From positions 1-36,571 of the forward strand of contig CAZBDU010000054.1 in NCBI GenBank assembly GCA_964490725.1: DNA of 36,571 nucleotides. Direction: 5' to 3'. Shown here one piece after another: positions 1-7,737 of the stretch; the first letter of the stretch is position 1, and every line of letters begins with the position of its first letter. The notes under the pieces were generated by a model, which was not told the origin of the DNA, did not search any database, and was given only the letters and a program-made list of their open reading frames with translations. The DNA comes from CAZBDU01 sp964490725 (GTDB lineage Bacteria; Spirochaetota; Spirochaetia; SZUA-6; DRHE01). Both the position numbers and the translations under genes were made by a program.

Positions 1-613
1 GGGCGCCCGGATCGCCGCACAGTCGGGGCCGCTGCCCGCTGCGCCCGGCGCGCCGGGGCTCGCCCCGGCGGCCGCCCAGGGCGGCGAGCTGTTCTTCCCC
101 GCGGTGGTGCTGGAAAATGTGACCGACGACATGCTGGTCATGCGGGAGGAGACCTTCGGACCACTGCTGGCGGTGGCCCCGGTCCGGGACGCCGCGGAGG
201 CGGTCTCCCGCGCCAACGCCTCCCGGCTGGGGCTGTCCGCCTCGGTCTGGACCCGCAGCCGGCAGCGGGCTCGCCGCACCGCCGCGCGGCTGGAGGCTGG
301 CTCCGTGCTGGTTAACGACCATCTGATGAACCACGGCATGCCGCACACTCCGTGGGGAGGCTTCAAGCAGTCCGGCAACGGCGGGCGCCGGACCCACGGG
401 CGCCTGGGCCTGGAGGAGATGACTCAGCCGAAGGTGGTGATGCGGGACCGCCTGTCCTGGATGCCCCGCAACATGTGGTGGCATCCTCACCGGGCGGAGG
501 TGTATCGCGGCCTGAAGGCGGTGCTGGAGCTGGTAGCGGCACGGCCGCCCCGGCTGGGGCAGCTGCCCGTCGTGCTGCGGCTGTTGCTCCGGGGCCTGCG
601 CCGGGAGCCCTGA
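1..613 (+). CDS. Aldehyde dehydrogenase, C-terminal part (cut by window start)
   Basis: The open frame runs in from the left edge (first full codon at base 2) and ends at a TGA. About 200 residues are visible. The segment REETFGPLLAV (from about base 140) is the conserved ALDH motif near the C-terminal end of the catalytic domain. NDHLMNHGMPHTPWGGFKQSGNG matches the region that closes the ALDH fold. Enzymes of this family oxidise aldehydes to acids with NAD(P)+. The catalytic cysteine and cofactor-binding part lie outside the window, so substrate and cofactor cannot be judged. After the ALDH core there is a tail of about 55 residues with a tryptophan pair and many arginines and leucines, possibly a membrane-associating extension. 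It converges on the sugar isomerase-like gene with only 22 bases between them. Confidence 0.9.
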   Translation, partial: GARIAAQSGPLPAAPGAPGLAPAAAQGGELFFPAVVLENVTDDMLVMREETFGPLLAVAPVRDAAEAVSRANASRLGLSASVWTRSRQRARRTAARLEAGSVLVNDHLMNHGMPHTPWGGFKQSGNGGRRTHGRLGLEEMTQPKVVMRDRLSWMPRNMWWHPHRAEVYRGLKAVLELVAARPPRLGQLPVVLRLLLRGLRREP

Positions 614-629
614 GCCCCTGCGCGGGGGC
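614..629. terminator. Small GC hairpin between convergent genes
   Basis: GCCCC, a six-base loop and GGGGC lie directly after the aldehyde dehydrogenase stop and just before the stop of the convergent isomerase gene. There is no T-run, so a role in ending transcription is only a guess. Confidence 0.25.
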
Positions 630-635
630 GCGGCG

Positions 636-1460
636 TCACCTCCCGAAGGCCGACAGCCTGTCGATGGCGGTGCGGATGTCTGCGGACCGCCGGTTCCCCG
701 ATTCCCGCTCCACGGCCAGGGCGCCGGTGTAGCCGATCCTGCCGAGCGCTTCGAAAAAGCCCTTCTCGTCCACCTGGCCCTCACCCCAGGGAGTCTGCAC
801 TCCCCAGGCGCCCGGCGCCTTCGGCCGCGTGCCGTCCTTGATGTGGACGTGCCGGATCAGGGGCCCCAGCACGGCAACGGCCTCCACGGGATCGCCCATA
901 TCGTAGAGGATCATGTTGGCCGGGTCGAAATTGACCCCCACGGCGGGTTGATCCAGCTCGCCCAGAAACAGCAGCAGCTCCTCCGCGGTCTCCTGACCGG
1001 TCTCCAGCAGCAGCTGGACGTTGGCCGCGGCGGCCTGCCGCGCCAGCACCCGGGCGCGCTCCTGCATGATCCCCCAGCTCTCGGAGCCGGGCCGGTCGAT
1101 GAAGCCGATGTGGAAGCTCAGATACGGCACCCCGAGTCCCGCGGTCACGTCCATCGCCTCCCCCACCAGCCGGCGATTCTTCTCCCAGGTGGCGTTCGGG
1201 CGGATCCCGCCGGTGGCCCTGATGGATGCCGGGGAGCTGTAATCTTCCTCGGCAAAGGCGATCATCGTAGCCGTGACGGTCCACCCCTGCCGCCTCACCT
1301 CCTCGAGGTAGGCGTTCCCTCCCGCCTCCAGGGCCGGGGCCACCGCCAGATGGACGTGGTCTACCCCGAGATCGTTCACGGCCCGGGCGGTCTCATGGAT
1401 TCCTGAGAGCGCCAGCGACCAGGTGCAGACCGAGATCGGCCAGGAGCCGCATTTCTTCAC
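636..1460 (-). CDS. Sugar phosphate isomerase/epimerase-like TIM barrel protein
   Basis: A 274-residue protein of the xylose-isomerase-like TIM-barrel superfamily (AP endonuclease 2 fold). The usual metal ligands can be picked out in order: Glu in LLLETGQE, Asp in NFDPANM, His in HVHIKDGT and Glu in AVERESGN. Members isomerise or epimerise sugars or hydroxy-acids using a divalent metal; the substrate cannot be read from sequence. Start: GTG at 1458-1460, preceded by a strong ribosome-binding site (GGAGG, seven bases upstream); no ATG fits better. It lies 76 bases downstream of the secreted-protein gene on the same strand, with a terminator hairpin between, so it probably has its own promoter or depends on read-through. 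Confidence 0.8.
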   Translation of the reverse strand: MKKCGSWPISVCTWSLALSGIHETARAVNDLGVDHVHLAVAPALEAGGNAYLEEVRRQGWTVTATMIAFAEEDYSSPASIRATGGIRPNATWEKNRRLVGEAMDVTAGLGVPYLSFHIGFIDRPGSESWGIMQERARVLARQAAAANVQLLLETGQETAEELLLFLGELDQPAVGVNFDPANMILYDMGDPVEAVAVLGPLIRHVHIKDGTRPKAPGAWGVQTPWGEGQVDEKGFFEALGRIGYTGALAVERESGNRRSADIRTAIDRLSAFGR

Positions 1461-1489
1461 GAGTATACCTCCGCTGGAATGCCGGGATG

Positions 1490-1522
1490 AAAAGGCGGGG
1501 CGGCCCGGACCCGCGCCGCCCC
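1490..1522 (-). terminator. Rho-independent terminator after the secreted lectin-like gene
   Basis: Read on the minus strand, GGGGCGGC (1522-1515), a ten-base loop and GCCGCCCC (1504-1497) form a perfect 8-bp stem. A short GCC and then TTTT (1493-1490) follow. It begins 14 bases after the stop of the gene at 1537-2688, which is the normal position for an intrinsic terminator. The U-run is short. Confidence 0.6.
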
Positions 1523-1536
1523 GGCCTGGCCAGGAA

Positions 1537-2688
1537 CTAGCGCTCGTTGACGCTCAGGCCGCTGAACTCCACCTGCCCCCCCAGCGCACGCAGGGCAATC
1601 TCGCTTCCGGAAGCGATGGGGTTCTCCACCGCGTAGTCGAACACCTTGCTGCCCTCCACGTACACGCTGATGGAGCTGCCCGGACGGTCGTAGAGCACCC
1701 GGACCTGCAGCGGGGAGTCGAGGGCCCGCGGAAAGGTCATGCTGGCCACCTGGATCATCCGCACGTCGTCGTAGGAGCGGTAGAGCTGAACGTAGGTGGC
1801 GTCGCTGCCGTAGTAGCCGGGATCGCGGGTCAGCCACACCAGGTAAGAACGGCCGAACCCGTATCCGGAGGAAGTCTGGTCCCCGGAGGCGAAGAAGTGC
1901 AGGCCGTAGCCGGTCCAGCCGCTGCCCGTGGCCCGGGCGGTGAACTGGTACACGGTCTCCGGCGCGCTCTGCGCAACCGGCAGCACGAACTTGGCATACC
2001 GCCTGGCGCTGTCCGTCTGGCGTACCCGCGAGCCCTGCATCTGCCAGGTCCCGTACAGCGCCCTCCCCCGGGCGAAGCCGGAGTAGACCACGTTGGCCGG
2101 AAGAGGCTTCTCGGCGCCCACCACCGCAGACGGTGCAGCGGCGGGAGGGGCAGCCTGCGGGGCGGACACGCGCGGGGCGCTCACCTGCTCTTCCAGCCTG
2201 GCCACGTCCGCCGCCAGCCTCTGGGAGTCGGCCTTCAGGTTCGCATTCTCGGCCTGCAGCCTGGCGATCCTGCCCTGGTAGGTCTCCGGCGGCACGCTCT
2301 CCCACAGCTTCTGCAGCACCAGCTCCGCGCCCCCCTCCCACTCGGCCGTTCCCGAGTAGGCCAGGCCCGGCCGGGCGATCACGTTGGAGATGGCCAGCGT
2401 CGTGGGATTCTGAACGCGGAAGCGGACGAAGTCCAGATTGGCGCTGTCCGGGATCACCTTGTCCTCGGCGTAGTAGGGACCGTAGACTACTGCGCCGTTC
2501 TTGCCGTCGTACTCCATGAGCAGTGACAGCTGCCGGCCTTCGTAGTAGACGTTCCGCACGTAGATGCGATTGGGACCGGCCACGGAGGTCACCGCTTTGG
2601 TCAGGTCCAGCTTGGATGTGTCGATGGGCTGGGCGCCCACCGCAGACACCACCAGGCAGGCCAGGAGCAGAGAAAGGACCGCTTTCAT
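1537..2688 (-). CDS. Secreted protein with coiled coil and lectin/glucanase-like C-terminal domain
   Basis: A 383-residue protein of unknown function. The ATG at 2686-2688 has an ideal AGGAGGTG ribosome-binding site and begins a clear signal peptide (MKAVLSLLLACLVVSAVGA, cleavage before QPID). Residues about 25-125 form a compact beta-rich domain. A heptad-patterned coiled coil follows (around RIARLQAENANLKADSQRLA), then a Pro/Ala-rich hinge. The C-terminal ~170 residues, rich in Tyr, Gly and Ser and ending IALRALGGQVEFSGLSV, resemble concanavalin-like jelly-roll (laminin-G/glucanase-like) domains. It is probably periplasmic or surface-exposed and may oligomerise through the coiled coil. It has its own promoter and terminator, so it is monocistronic. 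The frame stays open upstream of this ATG, but that part has no protein-like character and overlaps the DAHP synthase gene. Confidence 0.75.
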   Translation of the reverse strand: MKAVLSLLLACLVVSAVGAQPIDTSKLDLTKAVTSVAGPNRIYVRNVYYEGRQLSLLMEYDGKNGAVVYGPYYAEDKVIPDSANLDFVRFRVQNPTTLAISNVIARPGLAYSGTAEWEGGAELVLQKLWESVPPETYQGRIARLQAENANLKADSQRLAADVARLEEQVSAPRVSAPQAAPPAAAPSAVVGAEKPLPANVVYSGFARGRALYGTWQMQGSRVRQTDSARRYAKFVLPVAQSAPETVYQFTARATGSGWTGYGLHFFASGDQTSSGYGFGRSYLVWLTRDPGYYGSDATYVQLYRSYDDVRMIQVASMTFPRALDSPLQVRVLYDRPGSSISVYVEGSKVFDYAVENPIASGSEIALRALGGQVEFSGLSVNER

Positions 2689-2725
2689 CGCACACCTCCT
2701 GTGTATGTTTTTGCTTTCAATGTGT

Positions 2726-2754
2726 ATTCTAAGGTCAGCCCGGAGCGGGCGCAA
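2726..2754 (-). promoter_or_regulatory. Probable sigma-70 promoter of the secreted lectin-like gene
   Basis: On the minus strand TTGCGC (2754-2749), a 17-base spacer and TAGAAT (2731-2726) precede the ATG at 2688. This is a local AT-rich patch in a GC-rich region. The -10 matches consensus at 5 of 6 positions; the -35 keeps only TTG. Confidence 0.5.
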
Positions 2755-2777
2755 GCCGGGAGGCGGCGGATGAGAGG

Positions 2778-4154
2778 CTAGCGGCCGGAGGCGGCCTTGA
2801 GGAGCTTGGAGATGAGGAACGCCATCTCCAGGCTCTGAGCGTAGTTGAGCCGGGGGTCGCAGGTGCTGCGGTAGTCGCGGCTCAGATCCGTAGCCGTCAG
2901 GTTTCCGGCCCCGCCGGTACACTCCGTGACTGGCTCCCCGGTGAGCTCGAAGTGAATGCCCGAGAGGTGCGACCCTTCCCCCCGGTGCGCCTCGAAGGTT
3001 TCCTGCACCTCCGCCAGGATGTCTTCGAAGCTGCGCGTCTTGATCGCTTCCCGGGTCAGAACCGTGTTGCCGTGCATGGGGTCGCAGCTCCACAGGACCT
3101 GGGCGCCGGCGGCGCGCACCGCCCGGATGAGCGGCGGCAGCAGATCCGCCGGCCGCCCCCTGCCCAGCCGTGTGACCAGGGTGAGGCGCCCCATCTCGTT
3201 GCCGGGATTGAGCGCCTCCAGGAGCCCGCCCAGCTCTCGGGCGTCGGCGGTTGGGCCCAGCTTCACGGCCACCGGATTGGCGATCCCCCGGAAATACTCG
3301 ACGTGCGCCCCCTCGGGATCGCGGGTGCGCTCGCCGATCCACAGCATGTGAGCCCCCAGGTTGTAGAAACGGCCACTGGCTTCGTCCCTGCGGGTGAGGG
3401 CCTGCTCGTAGCCCAGGTGCAGCCCCTCGTGGGAGGTAAAGCACTCCACGCCGCCCAGCCGGTCCTGGTTCAAACCGCCGAAGGACTCCATGAAATGAAT
3501 CGCGTCCAGGATCTGCTCCACGATCCCGCGGTACTCGTCCCACTCCTCGGTCCGTTCTATGGCGTGGAGGTTCCAGGTGTAGGGGCGGTGCAGATCCGCG
3601 AAGCCCCCGTTGATCATGGCCCTGATGTAGTTCAGGGTGGCAGTGGAGTAGTGGTAGCCCTGCAGGAGCCGCGATGGATCGGACCGGCGCGCCTTGGGCC
3701 TGGGACGGTGGTCGTTGATGCTGTCGCCGCGGTAGACCGGCAGGGTCAGCTCGCCCACCCGCTCCGTCGCGGCCGAGCGAGGCTTGGCGTATTGCCCGGC
3801 CATGCGCCCCACCCGGACCACCGGCCGGCGGGCCGCATGCGTCAGAATGACGCTCATCTGGAGGAGGATCTTGAGCTTGTTCTTGATCGCCTCCGCGTTG
3901 CAGTCGGCAAAGCGTTCCACGCAGTCCCCGCCCTGCAGGACGAAACGCCTGCCCTGGCCCGCTTCGGCGAGCTGGCTCTTGAGGGCCTCCACCTCGCCGG
4001 GAAAGACCAGAGGAGGAAGGCGTCCGATCCGCCGGAGCACGTCCTGGTAGCGGCGGGGATTCTCATAGGAAGGCTGCTGCAGGGCCCGGTGGGATCTCCA
4101 GCTGTCCGGGGACCATTCCCGCCCTGCCGCGGCCACGTCAGGGGTGGTCGGCAC
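2778..4154 (-). CDS. Class II 3-deoxy-7-phosphoheptulonate (DAHP) synthase
   Basis: Catalyses the first step of the shikimate pathway: phosphoenolpyruvate plus erythrose 4-phosphate give DAHP. The protein is 458 residues from the GTG at 4152-4154, the usual length for the class II (plant/AroA-II) type. Family signatures run in order: WSPDSWRSHRALQQP near the N-terminus, VLQGGDCVERFADC (metal-site Cys), VVRVGRMAGQYAKPRS, SCDPMHGNTV, GIHFELTGEPVTECTGG, and the C-terminal YRSTCDPRLNYAQSLEMAFL. The start is uncertain: no ribosome-binding site precedes the GTG, and family members usually begin close to WSPDSW, so translation could begin some 10 codons later. It lies 33 bases after the acyltransferase-like gene on the same strand, so the two may be co-transcribed. 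No other aromatic amino acid gene is in the window. Confidence 0.93.
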   Translation of the reverse strand: MPTTPDVAAAGREWSPDSWRSHRALQQPSYENPRRYQDVLRRIGRLPPLVFPGEVEALKSQLAEAGQGRRFVLQGGDCVERFADCNAEAIKNKLKILLQMSVILTHAARRPVVRVGRMAGQYAKPRSAATERVGELTLPVYRGDSINDHRPRPKARRSDPSRLLQGYHYSTATLNYIRAMINGGFADLHRPYTWNLHAIERTEEWDEYRGIVEQILDAIHFMESFGGLNQDRLGGVECFTSHEGLHLGYEQALTRRDEASGRFYNLGAHMLWIGERTRDPEGAHVEYFRGIANPVAVKLGPTADARELGGLLEALNPGNEMGRLTLVTRLGRGRPADLLPPLIRAVRAAGAQVLWSCDPMHGNTVLTREAIKTRSFEDILAEVQETFEAHRGEGSHLSGIHFELTGEPVTECTGGAGNLTATDLSRDYRSTCDPRLNYAQSLEMAFLISKLLKAASGR

Positions 4155-4187
4155 GAAAGCAGAGCATAGACGCTTTGGAGCTTCTTG

Positions 4188-5357
4188 TTAACCCGCTTCG
4201 GACCTGCCCCCCGCGGAACCCGCCTCCAAGGGCCGGTCGTAGATCCGGTAGGTCTTGTAGCGTTCGGCCCCCAGCTTCTCCAGCACTCCGATGGCGTCGG
4301 TGTTGCTTTCCAGGATCCAGGACAGCTCTCCGGTCCTGTAACCCTTGCGGACGCCCCGCTCGTAGGTCCACAGGTAGAAGACCGCATCGATGCCGATCTG
4401 CCGGTAGCCCTTCAGCACCCCCATCAACGGCACCCGCATGGCGTCGATGCGGCGCCGCTGGAGAAGCAGCTTCAGCAGCCCCAGGGGAAACAGCCGCCCG
4501 TCAATCCGGCGCAGGATCTGGTTCATGTCCGGAAGCACCAGGGACATGCCTACGGGCTTGCCCCGGTACTCGGCGATGAAGGTCAGCTCCGGGTCCAGGA
4601 CGAGCTTCAGCTCTCTTGCCAGATGCTCGAACTCCCCGTCCGTCAGCGGCACCGCTCCCCAGTTCTCCGACCAGGCCTTCGCGTACACCTCCTTGATCCT
4701 GAGCTTCTCCTCCTCGAAGTCCTTCATCCGGCCAGGGCGGACCACCAGCTCCGGGTCCTCCAGGGCGAACTCGGCTGCGCGGCGCACCGCCTCGGGGATG
4801 CCCTTCCGGCTGAGAAGCCTGTACGCGTAGAGGTCCTGCACCTTCCTGAAGCCCTGGGCTTCGATGAGCTCCAGGTAGTAGGGTGGATTGTAGGTCATGC
4901 GGATCATCGGCGGCTCGCCGAATCCCTCAACCAGCAGGCCCACCTCGTGATCCATCGAGAAGCTCACCGGCCCTCGCATCACGCGGAAGCTCTGCTCCCG
5001 CAGCCACGCCTCCGCCGCCTGGAAAAGGGCGGCCGCCACCTGGTGGTCGTCCTGGCACTCGAAGAACCCGAAGAAGCCCGCCCCGTCACGGTGGATCTGC
5101 GTGTGCCCGCGGTTTTCGTGAGCGCTGATGCGCCCCACCGGCCTGCCGTCCCGGTAGGCCAGAAACAGCTGCACCCGGGAGTGAGCCAGGTAAGGGTTCT
5201 TGCGCGGGTTGAAGAACTGCAGGTGGTCGAAGATCAGCGGCGGCACCCAGTTTCTGTCTCCGCGGTAGATCCTCCAGGGCAGCTTGATGAACTCCCTGAG
5301 GAGCTTTCTGTCGGACAGCTCGACAGGGCGAATCGTGACTGCGCGTGGATCCGGCAT
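4188..5357 (-). CDS. GNAT-like acyltransferase family protein (uncharacterised)
   Basis: A 389-residue cytoplasmic protein starting at ATG 5355-5357 with an AAGGGGG ribosome-binding site. It fits a widespread but uncharacterised family of double GNAT-fold proteins. The N-terminal part (VTIRPVELSDRKLLREFIKLPWRIY) is typical of that family. LFLAYRDGRPVGRISAHENR looks like a GNAT beta4/beta5 segment, and a second such segment is LTFIAEYRGKPVGMSLVLPD. The acetyl- or acyl-CoA-binding R/QxxGxG/A loop is not obvious, so activity is not assured. It is the upstream member of a likely two-gene unit with the DAHP synthase. No specific substrate can be inferred. Confidence 0.65.
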   Translation of the reverse strand: MPDPRAVTIRPVELSDRKLLREFIKLPWRIYRGDRNWVPPLIFDHLQFFNPRKNPYLAHSRVQLFLAYRDGRPVGRISAHENRGHTQIHRDGAGFFGFFECQDDHQVAAALFQAAEAWLREQSFRVMRGPVSFSMDHEVGLLVEGFGEPPMIRMTYNPPYYLELIEAQGFRKVQDLYAYRLLSRKGIPEAVRRAAEFALEDPELVVRPGRMKDFEEEKLRIKEVYAKAWSENWGAVPLTDGEFEHLARELKLVLDPELTFIAEYRGKPVGMSLVLPDMNQILRRIDGRLFPLGLLKLLLQRRRIDAMRVPLMGVLKGYRQIGIDAVFYLWTYERGVRKGYRTGELSWILESNTDAIGVLEKLGAERYKTYRIYDRPLEAGSAGGRSEAG

Positions 5358-5428
5358 GGCCGCCCCCTTGACCAGGATGCCCTCACCTTATCACTTCCCG
5401 CCCCTCCTGGGCAACCGAGGCAGAGTGA

Positions 5429-5452
5429 GCCCGGCCGGGCCGCGGGCGGCCC
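5429..5452. terminator. Overlapping GC palindromes after the lpd gene
   Basis: The 141 bases between the acyltransferase start and the lpd stop hold a 12-base palindrome (GCCCGGCCGGGC, 5429-5440). An overlapping hairpin GGGCCG-cggg-CGGCCC lies at 5437-5452. There is no T-run, so termination is possible but unproven. Nothing else is seen in this gap. Confidence 0.3.
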
Positions 5453-5498
5453 GCTCCCAGCCGGCGGCCGCGCCCGCGCCTCCTGCCTGTTCGGGCGC

Positions 5499-6920
5499 TC
5501 AGGACCGCCTGGGCCGGTAGATGCTGGTGGCCAGCCCCTGGTACGCCTCTGCGGCCTCCATCACCGTCTCCGACAGGGTGGGGTGCGGGTGCATGGTCAG
5601 GGCCAGATCCGTGGCCACCGCCGCCATCTCCACAGCCAGCACCCCCTCGGCGATCAGATCGCCGGCGTGAGCGCCGGCGATGCCGACGCCCAGGATGCGC
5701 TCGCTGCCGGGATCCACCACCAGCTTGGTGAGGCCCTCCCTCCGGCCCATGGCCACATTGCGGCCCGAAGCGGCCCAGGGGAACCGCGCCACGCTCACCG
5801 CACGGCCTTCCTCCCGGGCCTGGCTCTCGGTCAGCCCGCACCAGGCGACCTCAGGGTCCGTGTACAGCACCGCGGGGATGGCGCGGGGCTCGTAGGCGCT
5901 CTTGCCGCCTGCCATCACCTCCGCCGCCACCCGCCCCTCGTGCGTGGCCTTGTGGGCCAGCAGAGGTCCGCCCGCCACGTCGCCCACGGCGAAAATGCCG
6001 GGCTCGGCGGTCTGGCGCTGCCGGTCGACCTGGATGAAGCCGCGATCGTCGAGCTTCACCCTCAGCTTCTCCAGCCCCAGCCCCTCGCTGTTCGGTTTTC
6101 GTCCCACCGCCAGAAGGATCCCGTCGAAGGGCTGCTCTTCCGAGCGCTGGCCGCCCCTGTTGAAGATGACCTTGAACCCGTTCTTCTGCTCTCGGATCTC
6201 GGCCCTGGTGTCCAGGCGGACCTCGTGGAACAGCTCCTGCGTCCTGCCGGCGAACACCTTGACCAGGTCGCGGTCGGCACCCGGCATGAGGCCCGAGGTC
6301 ATCTCAACCACCGTAACCCGGGAGCCCAGGGCGGAGTAGATCGTACCCATCTCCAGGCCGATGTAGCCGCCTCCCACCACCAGGAGCCTCTTGGGGATCT
6401 TCGCAAGCTGCAGCGCGGACTCGGAATCCATCACCCCGGGGGCCTGGATGGAAAGATCGGGAAGAGGGGCAGAACGCGATCCGGTGGCGATCACGGCCCG
6501 GTCGAAGGAGATCTTCCGCTTGCCTTCCTCTCCGTCCACCTCCAGCGAGCGGCCGTCCAGGAACCGGGCACGGCCGCGCACGTATTCGATCTTGCGCTGC
6601 CCGGCGAGCTGCCCCATGCCTCCGGTGAGCCTGGCCACCACCTCTCCCATCCACTCCCGGACGCGGTCCACATCGATCTCCGGCTCCTGGAAGCGCACCC
6701 CCCAGCCGGCCGCCTCGCGGGCCAGGCCGATCGTCCTGGCCAGGTGAAGCAGCGCCTTCGTGGGGATGCACCCCCGGTAGAGGCAGACCCCGCCGGGGTT
6801 GGCCTCCGGGTCGACCAGAGTCACCTCCAGGCCCAGGTCCGCAGCCAGGAAGGCCGCACCGTACCCGCCGGGCCCTCCGCCGACCACGGCCACGTGCGTG
6901 CTCTTCTTCTGCTCTGCCAT
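5499..6920 (-). CDS. lpdA: Dihydrolipoyl dehydrogenase (E3)
   Basis: FAD- and NAD-dependent flavoprotein of 473 residues that reoxidises dihydrolipoamide on E2 of 2-oxoacid dehydrogenase complexes. Visible: the FAD dinucleotide fold VAVVGGGPGGYGAA (residues 9-22); the redox disulfide in GGVCLYRGCIPTK (Cys46 and Cys51); the NAD fold LLVVGGGYIGLEMG; the second FAD motif GIFAVGDVAGGPLLAHKA; and the interface His-Glu pair in HPHPTLSETVMEAAEAY. It is complete. Its ATG (6918-6920) overlaps the E2 stop as TGATG, with a GGAGGAGGAAGC ribosome-binding site inside the E2 gene, so translation is coupled to E2. The coupled E2 is truncated, so this E3 may serve another complex, such as the E1/E2 at the right end of the window or one elsewhere in the genome. 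Confidence 0.95.
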   Translation of the reverse strand: MAEQKKSTHVAVVGGGPGGYGAAFLAADLGLEVTLVDPEANPGGVCLYRGCIPTKALLHLARTIGLAREAAGWGVRFQEPEIDVDRVREWMGEVVARLTGGMGQLAGQRKIEYVRGRARFLDGRSLEVDGEEGKRKISFDRAVIATGSRSAPLPDLSIQAPGVMDSESALQLAKIPKRLLVVGGGYIGLEMGTIYSALGSRVTVVEMTSGLMPGADRDLVKVFAGRTQELFHEVRLDTRAEIREQKNGFKVIFNRGGQRSEEQPFDGILLAVGRKPNSEGLGLEKLRVKLDDRGFIQVDRQRQTAEPGIFAVGDVAGGPLLAHKATHEGRVAAEVMAGGKSAYEPRAIPAVLYTDPEVAWCGLTESQAREEGRAVSVARFPWAASGRNVAMGRREGLTKLVVDPGSERILGVGIAGAHAGDLIAEGVLAVEMAAVATDLALTMHPHPTLSETVMEAAEAYQGLATSIYRPRRS

Positions 6921-7579
6921 CAGCTTCCTCCTCCCAGCAGCACCAGCAGCGGACTTTCCAGGGCCTCGGCGATCCAGCGCAGGAAGCGCGCCCCGTCGGC
7001 GCCGTCGATGATGCGGTGATCGTAGCTCAGCACGAGCGGCAGCATCAACCGAGGCCGCAGCTGTCCGTCATCGTAGACCGGCTGCAGCTCCGCCCTGGCC
7101 ACACCCAGGATGGCCGATTGTGGATGGTAGACCACCGGGGTGAAGCCGCTGCCTCCGATGCCGCCCAGGTTGGAGACCGTGAAGGTCCCTCCTTCCAGCC
7201 GGTCCGGGCCGACCTTCCGCTCCCGGGTCTTTTCCGCCAGCTCGGTGAGCTCCACGGAGATCTGGATCAGGTCCTTGCGGTCCGCGTCCCGGATCACCGG
7301 CACCAGCAGCCCCTGCGGCGTGTCCACGGCCACCCCGATATGGACGTACTTCTTGTAGACGATCTCCCGCCGCTGCATGTCCAGGCTGGCGTTGAAACGC
7401 GGGAAGGTCTTCAGTGCAGCCGCCGCGACCTTGATGAGGATCGCGGTGACCGTGAGTTTGCCGCCCGCCTGCTGGGCCCGCCTCTGGTAGCGCTTGCGGA
7501 AGCTTTCCACCTCCGTCACGTCCGCCCGCGCTTCCTGTCTGGGTCGCTCATGCTTTCCTCCCGAAGTACTCACGCTCAA
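6920..7579 (-). CDS. Truncated 2-oxoacid dehydrogenase E2 acyltransferase (catalytic domain only)
   Basis: 219 residues matching only the catalytic domain of dihydrolipoamide acyltransferases. Conserved blocks: ADVTEVESFRKRY, FPRFNASLD, IVYKKYVHIGVAVDTPQGLLVPVIRDAD, GGTFTVSNLGGIGGSGFTPV, and the active-site segment LSYDHRIIDGADGARFL with catalytic His and Asp. The lipoyl domain, the peripheral subunit-binding domain and the first ~20-25 residues of the catalytic domain are missing. An in-frame TGA lies four codons upstream of the TTG at 7577-7579, so the frame cannot be extended. The true start is unclear. TTG lacks a ribosome-binding site; an in-frame GTG at 7517-7519 (199 residues) overlaps the stop of a short upstream ORF. 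It may be a decaying remnant or a stand-alone catalytic domain. Its 3' end overlaps lpdA. Confidence 0.7.
   Translation of the reverse strand: MSVSTSGGKHERPRQEARADVTEVESFRKRYQRRAQQAGGKLTVTAILIKVAAAALKTFPRFNASLDMQRREIVYKKYVHIGVAVDTPQGLLVPVIRDADRKDLIQISVELTELAEKTRERKVGPDRLEGGTFTVSNLGGIGGSGFTPVVYHPQSAILGVARAELQPVYDDGQLRPRLMLPLVLSYDHRIIDGADGARFLRWIAEALESPLLVLLGGGS
7516..7551 (-). other. 11-codon ORF at the 5' end of the truncated E2 gene
   Basis: The only well-placed ribosome-binding site here (GGGAGGAAAGC) serves an ATG at 7549-7551 that is out of frame with E2. It reads 11 codons (MSDPDRKRGRT) to a TGA that overlaps an in-frame GTG of E2 (GTGA). This could be a leader ORF that couples to E2, or the scar of the frameshift or deletion that removed the E2 N-terminus. 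Confidence 0.3.
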
Positions 7580-7657
7580 TGGTGCTCACCCGAACGGCCT
7601 AAAGGGAATAAACGAAACGGCTCATATCGGATCGTTTTTGGGCCTAGCGGAGGCAGC

Positions 7658-7677
7658 AATAGGCTGTTCGGCCTATT
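7658..7677. promoter_or_regulatory. Inverted repeat in the osmC/E2 divergent intergenic region
   Basis: AATAGGC (7658-7664), a six-base spacer and GCCTATT (7671-7677) form a perfect 7-bp dyad. It lies 60 bases upstream of the OsmC start, in the 158-base region between two divergent genes. An operator is plausible, for example for a redox regulator, since OsmC/Ohr genes are often under MarR-type control. No regulator gene is nearby and I find no confident -35/-10 pair. Confidence 0.35.
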
Positions 7678-7737
7678 CTCCCGGGGCCGGCCCGTGAGTA
7701 ACTCCTATCGAGAGAACCATTCGAGGAGGTATCTACG

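Noticed and set aside
636..1460. Hydroxypyruvate isomerase partner for the denD-like gene.
   Set aside because: The fold fits, but the two genes are about 9 kb apart on opposite strands and the metal-site motifs do not fix the substrate.
4185..7019. Very long open frame on the plus strand, antisense to the acyltransferase-like and lpd genes.
   Set aside because: It mirrors two well-identified genes codon for codon. Its translation is His/Gln/Arg/Pro-rich without any family motif, typical of the antisense frame of GC-rich genes.
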